Below are positions 1 through 6,640 of a DNA stretch of 13,181 bases, piece by piece. Source of the DNA: Coemansia sp. RSA 922 (Eukaryota; Kickxellomycota; Kickxellomycetes; Kickxellales; Kickxellaceae). The notes beneath the pieces were generated by a model that was given only the letters and a program-made list of their open reading frames with translations, ran no database searches and was not told the origin of the DNA. The number at the start of each line of letters is the position of its first letter. Within the stretch, counting starts at the first letter, position 1. The DNA is taken from contig JANBQS010000712.1 of NCBI GenBank assembly GCA_027577415.1, forward strand, positions 1 to 13,181, given 5' to 3'. The position numbers and the translations under genes were made by a program.

Positions 1-42
1 AGTGTTGCCACAACATAAACGTCTTGCGGGAGCATACTCTTA

Positions 43-1912
43 TTAGTTCATCCGGCGCGGATAGTACCTGAACTCTGTTGATCCATGACTGTCAGCCACT
101 ACTCCTCTTCCTTGGCGTGCTTCAACGGCAGAATCACTTCGTCCGGTCCGGTCTCTTCGAGACGAACCAGTCATCATATTGATGTGAGCACGTGAGCGAT
201 TAAAGTGCCTGTGCTCGCGCAAGAATCCGCTGCTGCTGTTGCTTGGTTGCGGCGGTGGATGACCCAAGAACGAGTAGGGCGGCGGTAGTTCCGTTCGTTG
301 GACGTACTCTGGCAGTGTGTCAAAGCTATTCGCGCCATCAACTCCCTGGGCCGGAGTCGGCGACACATATGCGCTAGCATAGTTAAGCCCGTATCGGCTA
401 GCTCCAAAGTCTGAGACAGTGGCTTCGCCAGTGCAGCGCTGGCGGAGCAGATCCTGCGAGGCAAAGAAGCTACTTCCAAATGCCGAATTGGCGCCAAAGG
501 ATGGGTTGTGCAAGTCGAATGGCGAGAACATGCCGACCTCTGACCTGCTGAGCAAGAAGCCGACGTCAATGCTACATTCCCCACCGTGTTCGCTGCTACG
601 GCTAGGGATAGGCGGGTCGTATTGGTCGATGTCTTCTTCCAAGCACTCGTTGATGGACTGCAACAGGTGTGAGTTGTGCAGATGACTCGCGCCAGGTGTG
701 TGGATTGCATCGTAGCTCTCTGCAGTGAAGAGCAACGGCTCGCTGGATACTTCTGCGTGCTCGTCAGCTGCCCAAGAGTCCTGCTCTTCAGCTGGCGCAC
801 GAATATCGTAAGTATACCCTTCCTGCCTATGCCTGCCCTGCGGCCATGATTGTGGAACAAAGGGGCTCTCAGGGTAAAATGAGCGATTGCAGTCAGGTAA
901 CGAAACAGCGGCATCTCTGCTCTCGCCTGCCGAGCTCGTGGGGCCATGCCAACTATTGATAATGCGCTCGTCACCAATTGCAGCAGAGTCGTCACCAGGG
1001 CAAATGTCCAACTGCTCGCTGCCGCCCGCGCTTTCATTGTGGTCAGCGACGCTATTACGCCTGCTGGCGTTGCTATCGTGATTTCTGGTGCTGCGAGTGC
1101 TGCCGGCAGCGCCTTCGAGAATGCTGTCTCGAGACGACCTGCACAAGGGCCGTGACTTTGGGCTCTTATTCACATCCATGTCGTCCCCACAGCCGCTGTC
1201 GTGTCTCTTGTCCAGCCTAACACGGGATATGTTGGCGCTTTGCATAAAATCTGTCTCTGAGAACGCGCCGCCTACAATACAAAATGCATGTCAAAAATAT
1301 GGATATTGTCAGTATCAGGAAGCAGAGCCGAAAAAAAAGCGCTGCATAGTGAAATGGCTGTACTCCATTGTGCTTACTAGTAGTGTTGCGCGATGCCACA
1401 GCCTTGCCATGGTTAAAGATACCCAAGTGCTTTCGCCGTTCGATGCCGCTCGTCGGCATAGCGCAGATAGAGGTGAGATGTGATAATAGTCCACGATCTC
1501 CACCAGCCTGCACAGGAGGTTGCGTCATCTCGTCTGTTTGCGGCGCCCTGCTCCTGGTGGCAGAAACAGGCATATGCAAGCTCTTCCGCACAGAAGCGCC
1601 TTTGCCTTTGCGCCGGCCAGATGTCATCACTTCAGCGCGCAAGCCCGCCAGACACCCATCTTTCTCGGACAGCGACTCGTATGAGGCATTAGTTATCGGC
1701 AGGCTCTCCTGGGTCATACAGCGCTGGGCTGTCAAGTACTCGAATATGTGCACCAGCTTATTCTCCGTGATTTGCGCGAAAGCGACGGGCGATGCAGGGT
1801 TGTTCGCCGATCGCTGTGACGTTGGCGCTCTGGTGGCTGCTTCCTGGCGCTCCAGCAGCAAAATGTGCTCTTCCAGGGCCTGTTTAGTGAGCGGTTTGGC
1901 AGCCGGCAACAT
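43..1912 (-). CDS. Unrecognised Ser-rich disordered protein with LPxY/PPxY motifs (2 exons)
   Basis: Two exons, 1912-1378 and 1271-43, join to a 587-aa protein. The join is supported by a GTAAGC donor, a CTGAC branch-like sequence, a TTGTAG acceptor, and a split Ser codon (A + GC) that keeps the frame. I do not recognise the family. Residues 1-30 look helical (KQALEEHILLLERQ). Residues about 105-120 hold a basic patch (RRKGKG...RK) that could be a nuclear localisation signal. The remainder is Ser/Asp/Gly-rich and probably disordered. Near the C-terminus lie LPEY (498-501) and PPPY (508-511), followed by a Pro-rich stretch and an Arg-rich tail. PY motifs are known ligands of WW domains in Nedd4/Rsp5 ubiquitin ligases, so a role as ligase adaptor or substrate is an inference. 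The ATG at 1912 is the first in frame but has T at -3, so an upstream exon is possible. Exon 2 alone also has an internal ATG at 1245. Confidence 0.7.
1272..1377 (-). other. Intron of the PY-motif protein gene (106 bp)
   Basis: The minus strand begins GTAAGC at 1377 and ends TTGTAG at 1272. A good branch-like ACTGAC lies within about 45 nt of the acceptor, and a T-rich tract fills the 3' half. Splicing links two long open frames that are otherwise out of register. Unspliced, the first frame stays open through the whole intron and stops at 1217, which is unusual (see findings). Confidence 0.75.
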
Positions 1913-2246
1913 ACAAAAGTAAAAAATGAGTTTATAGTTCACAAAGACCAAGCGAAGACCGAGAAGCCAGCTAGAGACATTAACAAGTACAAAAAAAAAA
2001 TGGTAAAGAACAGAAGAAGCAAGCCTCGATATCGCAGAAAAAAGCTAGGCAGATTACAACGCACATGCGCCTTTTTACATGTGCCTTGTGACTAAAAAAA
2101 AAAAACGAGGCAAACGCCAAAAGGCCGTTGTGCACACCCCCCCTCTTCGACAATGCCCTTCTCCACAAAGCGCAATTGTGTGGCAAGGGCTCAAAAGGGG
2201 GAGGAGTGATAAAGCTGAATGAAGCCTAGACTCTCTCATCTTGTAA
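1913..2246. other. Intergenic region between the PY-motif gene and the oxidoreductase gene
   Basis: This 334-bp stretch holds the 5' flank of the leftward gene ending at 43 and the 3' flank of the leftward gene ending at 2247. It has A-runs (about 1990-2000 and 2094-2105) and a C-run near 2137-2145. On the minus strand the upstream flank is pyrimidine-rich, as in fungal 5' leaders. A 13-codon upstream ORF (1980 to 1939) precedes the main ATG at 1912. I see no RNA gene, no further credible ORF and no clear TATA box at the spacing used by the neighbouring genes. Confidence 0.6.
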
Positions 2247-3290
2247 TCAAACTTTGACGATAAGCTTGCCAAAGTTCTTGCCCGCAAACAAATCAGCCAA
2301 GGCTTGCGGGGCACTCTCAAGGCCAATGCGCTCGTCGACCCTAAACTGCATCTTGCCCTGTTCGACCAGCTGCGTCATCTCCTGAATAAAGTCGGTCTCG
2401 CGCTGTGTACCGTAGTGCGGCAAGTAGTAGATACACTGCAGGGTCACTTGCTTGACAATGATGCTAGGCAAGTTTGTAATGCCGCGAATCTTGGACTGGG
2501 CAGCGCCGTATGTAGACATGGAGCCGCATAGAACCACGCGAGCAAGTGGGTTTAGATTCAACAGTACCGCATCAAGGATTTCGCCGCCGACGTTATCAAA
2601 GTAGATATCTATGCCATTGGGAGCCGCCTCTGCGATGGCAGCATTAAGGTCGCCGCAGGTCTTGTAGTTGATAACGGTGTCGGCGCCCAAGCTTCTGACA
2701 TGCTCGACTTTTTCATCAGACCCAGCCATGCCAACCACGCGCAGTCCGCGAGCCTTAGCCAGCTGCACGGCCACTTGTCCCACAGCGCCAGATGCCGCTG
2801 ATATCATGATAGTCTCGCCAGCCTCGGGCTTTCCAGCGTAGATAGTGCCCAGGTAGGCAGTGAACGCGGCCATTCCATACACGCCGACGTGGTCGCTCAG
2901 GTCGCTGTCGTTGGTCGGCAGCTTGATAAGCTGGTCCTCGCCGAGAATGGCGTACGCCTGCCAGGGCATGCTCTCGCTGCGCACCTTGTCGCCAACGGCA
3001 AACGCATCGTTCTTTGACGCAACAACCGTCCCTACGCCAATGCCAAAAATGGCCTGACCAAGTGGATACCGAAAGGCAGATTTGATGGTTGGCTTCTCGG
3101 GAGGCGGGGATATGAAGAGTCGCTGGTGTGGATCCACCGAGAGCGCCGAAACCTGTACCAGGACTTGTCCTTTATTTAGCTTCTTGACGTCGGGAATTGG
3201 CTGGCTGTCGTCAATAGCAAAGCAGTCCGGGGAGTGGATACCATCAGGCGCGTATTCGCGCAGCACGACACGTGTGTTGGTTGAAGACAT
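2247..3290 (-). CDS. NADP-dependent medium-chain oxidoreductase (prostaglandin/leukotriene reductase-like)
   Basis: Intronless, 347 aa, the normal length for zinc-independent MDR enzymes of the leukotriene B4 12-hydroxydehydrogenase / prostaglandin reductase / CurA-like group. These reduce alpha,beta-unsaturated carbonyls with NAD(P)H, usually in the cytosol. Visible family marks: an N-terminal GroES-like half with VSVDPHQR-type text (about 48-57), GMAAFTAYLG (139-148), the dinucleotide-binding AASGAVG (165-171) at the start of the Rossmann fold, FDNVGG (231-236), and a C-terminal GKLIVKV. The catalytic-zinc and structural-zinc cysteine patterns of alcohol dehydrogenases are absent, as expected. 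The ATG at 3290 was chosen because it starts the conserved domain, has A at -3 (ACC ATG), and lies about 100 bp below a TATA-like box. An in-frame ATG at 3377 would sit upstream of the expected start site and add only leader-like hydrophobic sequence. The natural substrate cannot be told. Confidence 0.93.
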   Translation of the reverse strand: MSSTNTRVVLREYAPDGIHSPDCFAIDDSQPIPDVKKLNKGQVLVQVSALSVDPHQRLFISPPPEKPTIKSAFRYPLGQAIFGIGVGTVVASKNDAFAVGDKVRSESMPWQAYAILGEDQLIKLPTNDSDLSDHVGVYGMAAFTAYLGTIYAGKPEAGETIMISAASGAVGQVAVQLAKARGLRVVGMAGSDEKVEHVRSLGADTVINYKTCGDLNAAIAEAAPNGIDIYFDNVGGEILDAVLLNLNPLARVVLCGSMSTYGAAQSKIRGITNLPSIIVKQVTLQCIYYLPHYGTQRETDFIQEMTQLVEQGKMQFRVDERIGLESAPQALADLFAGKNFGKLIVKV

Positions 3291-3608
3291 GGTTAGAAGC
3301 TGTAGTAAAAGAAAGCAAATAAAAAAGTAAAGAGAAAAGATGTGGTGTGTTTTTTTGATGGAATTGGACGAGCGCATGTGTTGGTTTTATATGCCGACTG
3401 GGTCCGCTCCAGCTCGAGATAGTATGTCACTCCAAAAACAGATTTACCCGTGTCTCTAAAATCTATTTGGCCCTGGCCTCCCACAATGTTGATGCTGATA
3501 TTAGTAAGCGCAGCTGCGGTTGTCCCCTGCTCCTAGCGGATGGCTGCGGATAGATTAGCGTTATCCTTCCTCACTCTTGTCTTTTTTTTATCCCGGCTAT
3601 ATCCCAGA
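3291..3608. other. Divergent promoter region: oxidoreductase / IMP1
   Basis: 318 bp separate two divergently transcribed genes. The left part carries the TATA-like box and pyrimidine-rich leader of the oxidoreductase (minus strand). The right part leads into the mitochondrial protease gene and has no canonical TATA box at a similar spacing; CTATATCCC at about 3597 is only some 12 bp from the ATG. An in-frame upstream ATG at 3540 falls here and could extend the protease N-terminus. Confidence 0.6.
3385..3393 (-). promoter_or_regulatory. TATA-like box of the oxidoreductase gene
   Basis: The minus strand reads CATATAAAA, about 95-103 bp upstream of the ATG at 3290. A start site about 30 bp downstream would exclude the upstream in-frame ATG at 3377. 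Confidence 0.6.
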
Positions 3609-4220
3609 ATGTCCCGGTTTGCGCAGTTTGGTCCAAAGCTCCGACAGTACGGAGCCAGTTCGGCCCGGATGTTCCTCTACTGCGCCATTCCCACTGCGTG
3701 CTTTATACACACAGTCTTTGACTACGCAGGCGAGATAACGCCGGTAAGTAATAGCCCAGCTTGATTATAATCCAGTAAGACCCAACAACACAGGCAACTA
3801 AGCACACTTTTGGATCTTTTGTAGTCCTGTGGGCCCTCAATGCTGCCCACGCTCAACATGGCAGGCGACATGCTGATGATCGAGCGGCTGCCTGGGTGGC
3901 GCAAGCGGCTCCGGGTCGGCGATCTAGTGGCATTTACAACGCCGTATGACCCCGGACGGCGAGCAGTCAAGCGACTATTAGCAGAGGCCGGTGACACAGT
4001 GTGCGTAGACCCGAAAAGTAAGCATCCGGCGTTCGTGTTGGTGCCAAAGGGTCATGTGTGGCTCCAGGGAGACAACTACAACAATTCTACTGACTCGCGC
4101 GTCTATGGTCCGATCCCGCTGGGCTTGCTCCATGGCCGCGTAACATGGTGCGTATGGCCATCACCACGGCGTATATCCAACGGCGCAGATATCTTGCCTG
4201 GTCGCTTTAGCGACTCTTGA
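3609..4220 (+). CDS. IMP1: Mitochondrial inner membrane protease subunit 1 (2 exons)
   Basis: Exons 3609-3743 and 3825-4220 give 176 aa. This is the S26-family signal peptidase of the inner membrane, which cleaves sorting peptides from proteins delivered to the intermembrane space and works in a complex with Imp2. Residues about 21-38 form one membrane segment. SCGPSM places the catalytic Ser at 50, and RAVKR places the catalytic Lys at 94. That spacing of 44 matches yeast Imp1 (Ser40/Lys84, from memory). The block GHVWLQGDN...NSTDSR.YGPIP (121-143) and the C-terminal GRFSDS identify the Imp1 rather than Imp2 type, in which the equivalent text differs (FDS..FGPV). The intron falls just before the Ser-containing motif, in phase 0. 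The start at 3609 has A at -3 and gives a leader like those of other Imp1 proteins. An in-frame ATG at 3540 would add 23 mostly hydrophobic residues. Confidence 0.93.
3744..3824 (+). other. Intron of IMP1 (81 bp)
   Basis: Donor GTAAGT at 3744 and acceptor TTGTAG ending at 3824, phase 0, with a branch-like AACTAAG near 3797. Its removal joins ...GEITP to SCGPSM and rebuilds the signal peptidase active site. Without splicing, translation stops shortly after the donor. Confidence 0.88.
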
Positions 4221-4367
4221 GCTTATTATTCACATCAAGCTTTGCTCGGCAACATTTGATCGATGGAGCCAAGCGTGGTAAATGTACTTTTTCCTCTTGC
4301 TAGATAGAATTTGATGTCTGCGCTATCATTTTCCTTGGCGACATTTTTGGAGAGCCTGCGTCCATGG

Positions 4368-4374
4368 TATAAAA
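4368..4374 (+). promoter_or_regulatory. TATA box of the GPI-type protein gene
   Basis: TATAAAA, continuing into an A-run, 123 bp upstream of the ATG at 4491. It argues against the in-frame upstream codons at 4311-4316 as the real start, because those lie before the box. Confidence 0.65.
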
Positions 4375-4490
4375 AAAGACAGTCGTCTGCCTCGTATCTG
4401 AGCTGTAGAAGAACTAGCACTAGCGTATTTTCTCTTTTGCTTTTTTGTCATACTTCAAATAACCTTCCCCAGACAAAATACTACCTAAAC

Positions 4491-4937
4491 ATGCTCGCTA
4501 TGATCACTATTCGACTTGTTCTGTGCTTGCTATTGCTGGCGAGTATTGCTATAAGCGCGTCCAGCACCGATAACGAGTGGCTATCACCAGTCCTTTTTGT
4601 CGGCCAAACCCCGAGCAATGGACAGAGCGTAACTCCTACTACCGCCATCCAGCCTCTGCCAGCTCCTAGACCCGTGTTTACAACGACTACGACGCAGACT
4701 CGGACTGACACCAAGGTTGTCATTAGCGCTGCCACCATCCCATCGGCTGAGGGAACACTGACTCACCCGTTCTCATCCTCAACGTCATCCTCGACGTCAT
4801 CGATGAGTCGTCCATTTCCATTTCCGTCTTCTTCCTCTTCCTCTCACTCTTCGGCGGCAGCTCCACTGCCAGTCGGCCTGATCTCGGCTACATTTGTCGT
4901 AGCCATTCTCGGCAGCATGCTTGCTGCCCTTTTCTAA
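4491..4937 (+). CDS. Small secreted Ser/Thr-rich protein with GPI-anchor-type tail
   Basis: Intronless, 148 aa. Residues 1-23 form a signal peptide (a strongly hydrophobic ITIRLVLCLLLLASIAIS core, then small residues). The mature part is Thr/Pro/Ser-rich, with a TTTTT run at 64-68 and Ser-dense stretches at 95-122, which suggests heavy O-glycosylation. The last 23 residues (about 126-148) are hydrophobic and end at the C-terminus after a small-residue Ser/Ala/Pro spacer. This is the classic layout of a GPI-attachment signal, with the omega site likely among the Ser/Ala residues around 118-124. The protein is therefore inferred to be displayed on the plasma membrane or cell wall. No enzymatic domain is visible, and such proteins diverge quickly, so homology is not claimed. 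The ATG at 4491 has A at -3 and starts the signal peptide directly. A single-pass membrane protein with almost no tail is the alternative reading. Confidence 0.82.
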   Translation: MLAMITIRLVLCLLLLASIAISASSTDNEWLSPVLFVGQTPSNGQSVTPTTAIQPLPAPRPVFTTTTTQTRTDTKVVISAATIPSAEGTLTHPFSSSTSSSTSSMSRPFPFPSSSSSSHSSAAAPLPVGLISATFVVAILGSMLAALF

Positions 4938-4975
4938 ACAATCTATAGTGGTATGTCAATGTTGAATGTACTCAA

Positions 4976-4981
4976 TTTATT
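4976..4981 (-). terminator. Poly(A) signal of the LIM gene
   Basis: The minus strand reads AATAAA about 90 nt past the LIM stop codon at 5071, in the 133-bp convergent gap with the GPI-type gene. Confidence 0.5.
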
Positions 4982-5070
4982 AGTCCATGCTTTTTGACAG
5001 ATAAGCTTCATAATTTTACAGGTAGCGGGGGGAGGAGGAGTAAAGAAGGACACACCAAAACAGCCAAGAT

Positions 5071-6327
5071 CTAAGCGGCCGGAACGCCGGGACCAAGGGC
5101 TTGTGGAGCAGAGGACTTTGCGGCCTTGAGCTGACGACGGGCTTCCTCTATAGTAATGGCAGACTCGCCGTACTTTGACTCTGCACAGACCTGGTGATAC
5201 TTCTTGCCACGAGTCAGCACGCACTGGTTCTTGATAATTCCGCCACACTCAGTACACAGCAGGCCATTCTGGATATACCAATGCCACTCGCACAGGGGCT
5301 GGCTATCATGCTCATAGCAGACATCGCCAATAAACGGGGACTGGCATATAGAACACACAAAGCAGTCGGAGTGGTAAGTGCGACCAAGAGCCACCGCCAT
5401 TTCGCCTGATGTGATTTGCACGCTACACGCATGACACGACGGCGAGAATCGCTGGAGATAGTCGCGCTGGCAGTAGAACTTTTCACCACCATGTGGGGCT
5501 TGCAAGTAGCCTCCCAGGGCGTACAGCGGGATGCCACAGTCCTCGCAGGCAAAGTGCGTGACGTGAAAGCGGCGGCCCAGTACATTTACGTACTCCTCGC
5601 CCAATGGCGCATGACACTGGTCGCAATTACCCGTAGATCTCCGCAATCCATTCTCCGATGCCAGGGTTTGTTCGCCTTGGAGCAAATCGTTGGTGTCTGC
5701 AACAACAGCAGAGGCAGCAGCAGTCGCGTCATCCATAAACGCTGGATCGCTGTCAGCGTCATGGAAAAAGGGTTGAGTGGCGGCGACCACTAGAGGCGGT
5801 TGGTCGTCAGGTGCCGTAACCGAGAGAATACCCTCGCAGTTGGAGCAGCAGTACCCGATCTCGCTATTAAGCGTAGCCTTCGTCGCAGTCTCCGAGCCCT
5901 CGTCAAGCGGCAGACCACAATACGCACAGACGACGGCAGCAATACCGGTTTCTGCACCAGACAACAAACCCACAGCAACAGTAGCGCGCTTTCTGCGATT
6001 CTTTGCAGCAGCAACAGCAGCTGGCGACATACTACTGGCGTCCTCTACATCGCTCGTGGCTGGCTTAATAGCGGTAGCTAGCGACGATATGCGACGGTGC
6101 TCGTTTAGCCTGGTCTGGTTAGTGGCTGCAGCTTGCCTGAGACTAAAATCAGCAGCGCGTGACGACGATATGCTTTCCATTTTGAGTGACTCTAGCTGGC
6201 CCGTCAGCTTTTGTACAATAGCCTCAATAGTGTCGCGGTCTCCTGTGCGCAGGGCCTCGGCCAGCGACTGGTCATCGTCCGAGTCCAGCACGTCAGTCAC
6301 CTTTGCCGGGGGCTTTGAATCAGACAT
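5071..6327 (-). CDS. LIM-domain protein, paxillin-like repeats, incomplete third LIM
   Basis: Intronless, 418 aa. The N-terminus is acidic (DSDDDQ, 15-20) and then helical (to about 75), followed by a basic NRRKR patch (110-114). A four-Cys cluster (C134, C137, C161, C164) resembles a small zinc-binding module. LIM1 spans 235-289 with ligands C235, C238, H255, H258, C261, C264, C286 and D289, His replacing the usual Cys at the fourth position. LIM2 spans 298-349 with C298, C301, H319, C322, C325, C328, C346 and H349. A third unit begins (C358, C361, H378, C381), but the protein then runs into a short Ala/Lys-rich tail, so only the first zinc site can form. LIM domains are protein-binding modules without enzymatic activity. 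In fungi, paxillin-like LIM proteins act at the cytokinetic ring and in polarity signalling; assigning that role here is inference. The ATG at 6327 is the first one below the TATA box. A longer frame to 6591 passes through the promoter and is rejected. Confidence 0.88.
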   Translation of the reverse strand: MSDSKPPAKVTDVLDSDDDQSLAEALRTGDRDTIEAIVQKLTGQLESLKMESISSSRAADFSLRQAAATNQTRLNEHRRISSLATAIKPATSDVEDASSMSPAAVAAAKNRRKRATVAVGLLSGAETGIAAVVCAYCGLPLDEGSETATKATLNSEIGYCCSNCEGILSVTAPDDQPPLVVAATQPFFHDADSDPAFMDDATAAASAVVADTNDLLQGEQTLASENGLRRSTGNCDQCHAPLGEEYVNVLGRRFHVTHFACEDCGIPLYALGGYLQAPHGGEKFYCQRDYLQRFSPSCHACSVQITSGEMAVALGRTYHSDCFVCSICQSPFIGDVCYEHDSQPLCEWHWYIQNGLLCTECGGIIKNQCVLTRGKKYHQVCAESKYGESAITIEEARRQLKAAKSSAPQALGPGVPAA

Positions 6328-6434
6328 TAGTAAATTTGAACAACAGGTGAAAGAAAGGGGGTAAAGAAAAAACAAAGCGTGGGGAAAAGAGGAAAGGAAG
6401 GCACACTGATGGGGGAGGGAGTTCTGATGGGGGG

Positions 6435-6441
6435 TTTTATA
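6435..6441 (-). promoter_or_regulatory. TATA box of the LIM gene
   Basis: The minus strand reads CCTATAAAAC, 108-114 bp upstream of the ATG at 6327, matching the spacing at other genes in the window. Confidence 0.65.
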
Positions 6442-6620
6442 GGCATAGGAGATCTGGGTGTGGACTGCGAAGCAAGGTGCTAACTCACAAAGTGCAGCCG
6501 AGACAGCACATGCGACATTGGCAGGGACAATGGCCAAAACGCCTAAAAAAGACAAAGAGATTCGCATATGCACACCAGCAAGACATGTCACGCGTGCTTG
6601 AGCTTGGAATACATGTCCCG

Positions 6621-6626
6621 TTTATT
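6621..6626 (-). terminator. Poly(A) signal of ADE4
   Basis: The minus strand reads AATAAA, 15-20 nt past the ADE4 stop codon that ends at 6641. Confidence 0.55.
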
Positions 6627-6640
6627 GAGTCAAAGAGATT

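Larger units (their letters stand above)
6328..6640. other. Intergenic region: LIM gene promoter and ADE4 3' end
   Basis: 313 bp hold the 5' flank of the LIM gene (TATA box at 6435-6441 and a C-rich leader on the transcribed strand) and the 3' end of ADE4 (poly(A) signal at 6621-6626). The plus strand has clustered G-runs at 6381-6384, 6411-6415, 6417-6419 and 6429-6434, with CTGATGGGGG duplicated at 6406 and 6424. No additional gene is seen. Confidence 0.6.

Noticed and set aside
3291..3377. N-terminal hydrophobic extension (signal-peptide-like) of the MDR oxidoreductase
   Set aside because: It lies in or upstream of the expected transcription start below the TATA box at 3385-3393, and is pyrimidine-rich leader sequence. 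The family starts at the ATG at 3290.
6238..6286. Ubiquitin-interacting motif in the LIM protein N-terminus (DDDQSLAEALRTGD)
   Set aside because: The acidic start and the L..AL pattern fit loosely, but the conserved Ser is replaced by Gly and flanking acidic residues are few.
6328..6591. 88-residue N-terminal extension of the LIM protein
   Set aside because: It spans the TATA box at 6435-6441 and the leader, so it is promoter sequence that happens to be open.
6626..6632. TGAGTCA (Gcn4/AP-1-type site)
   Set aside because: It sits in the ADE4 3' end, overlapping the poly(A) signal and about 300 bp from the LIM start; one 7-bp match there is not evidence of regulation.
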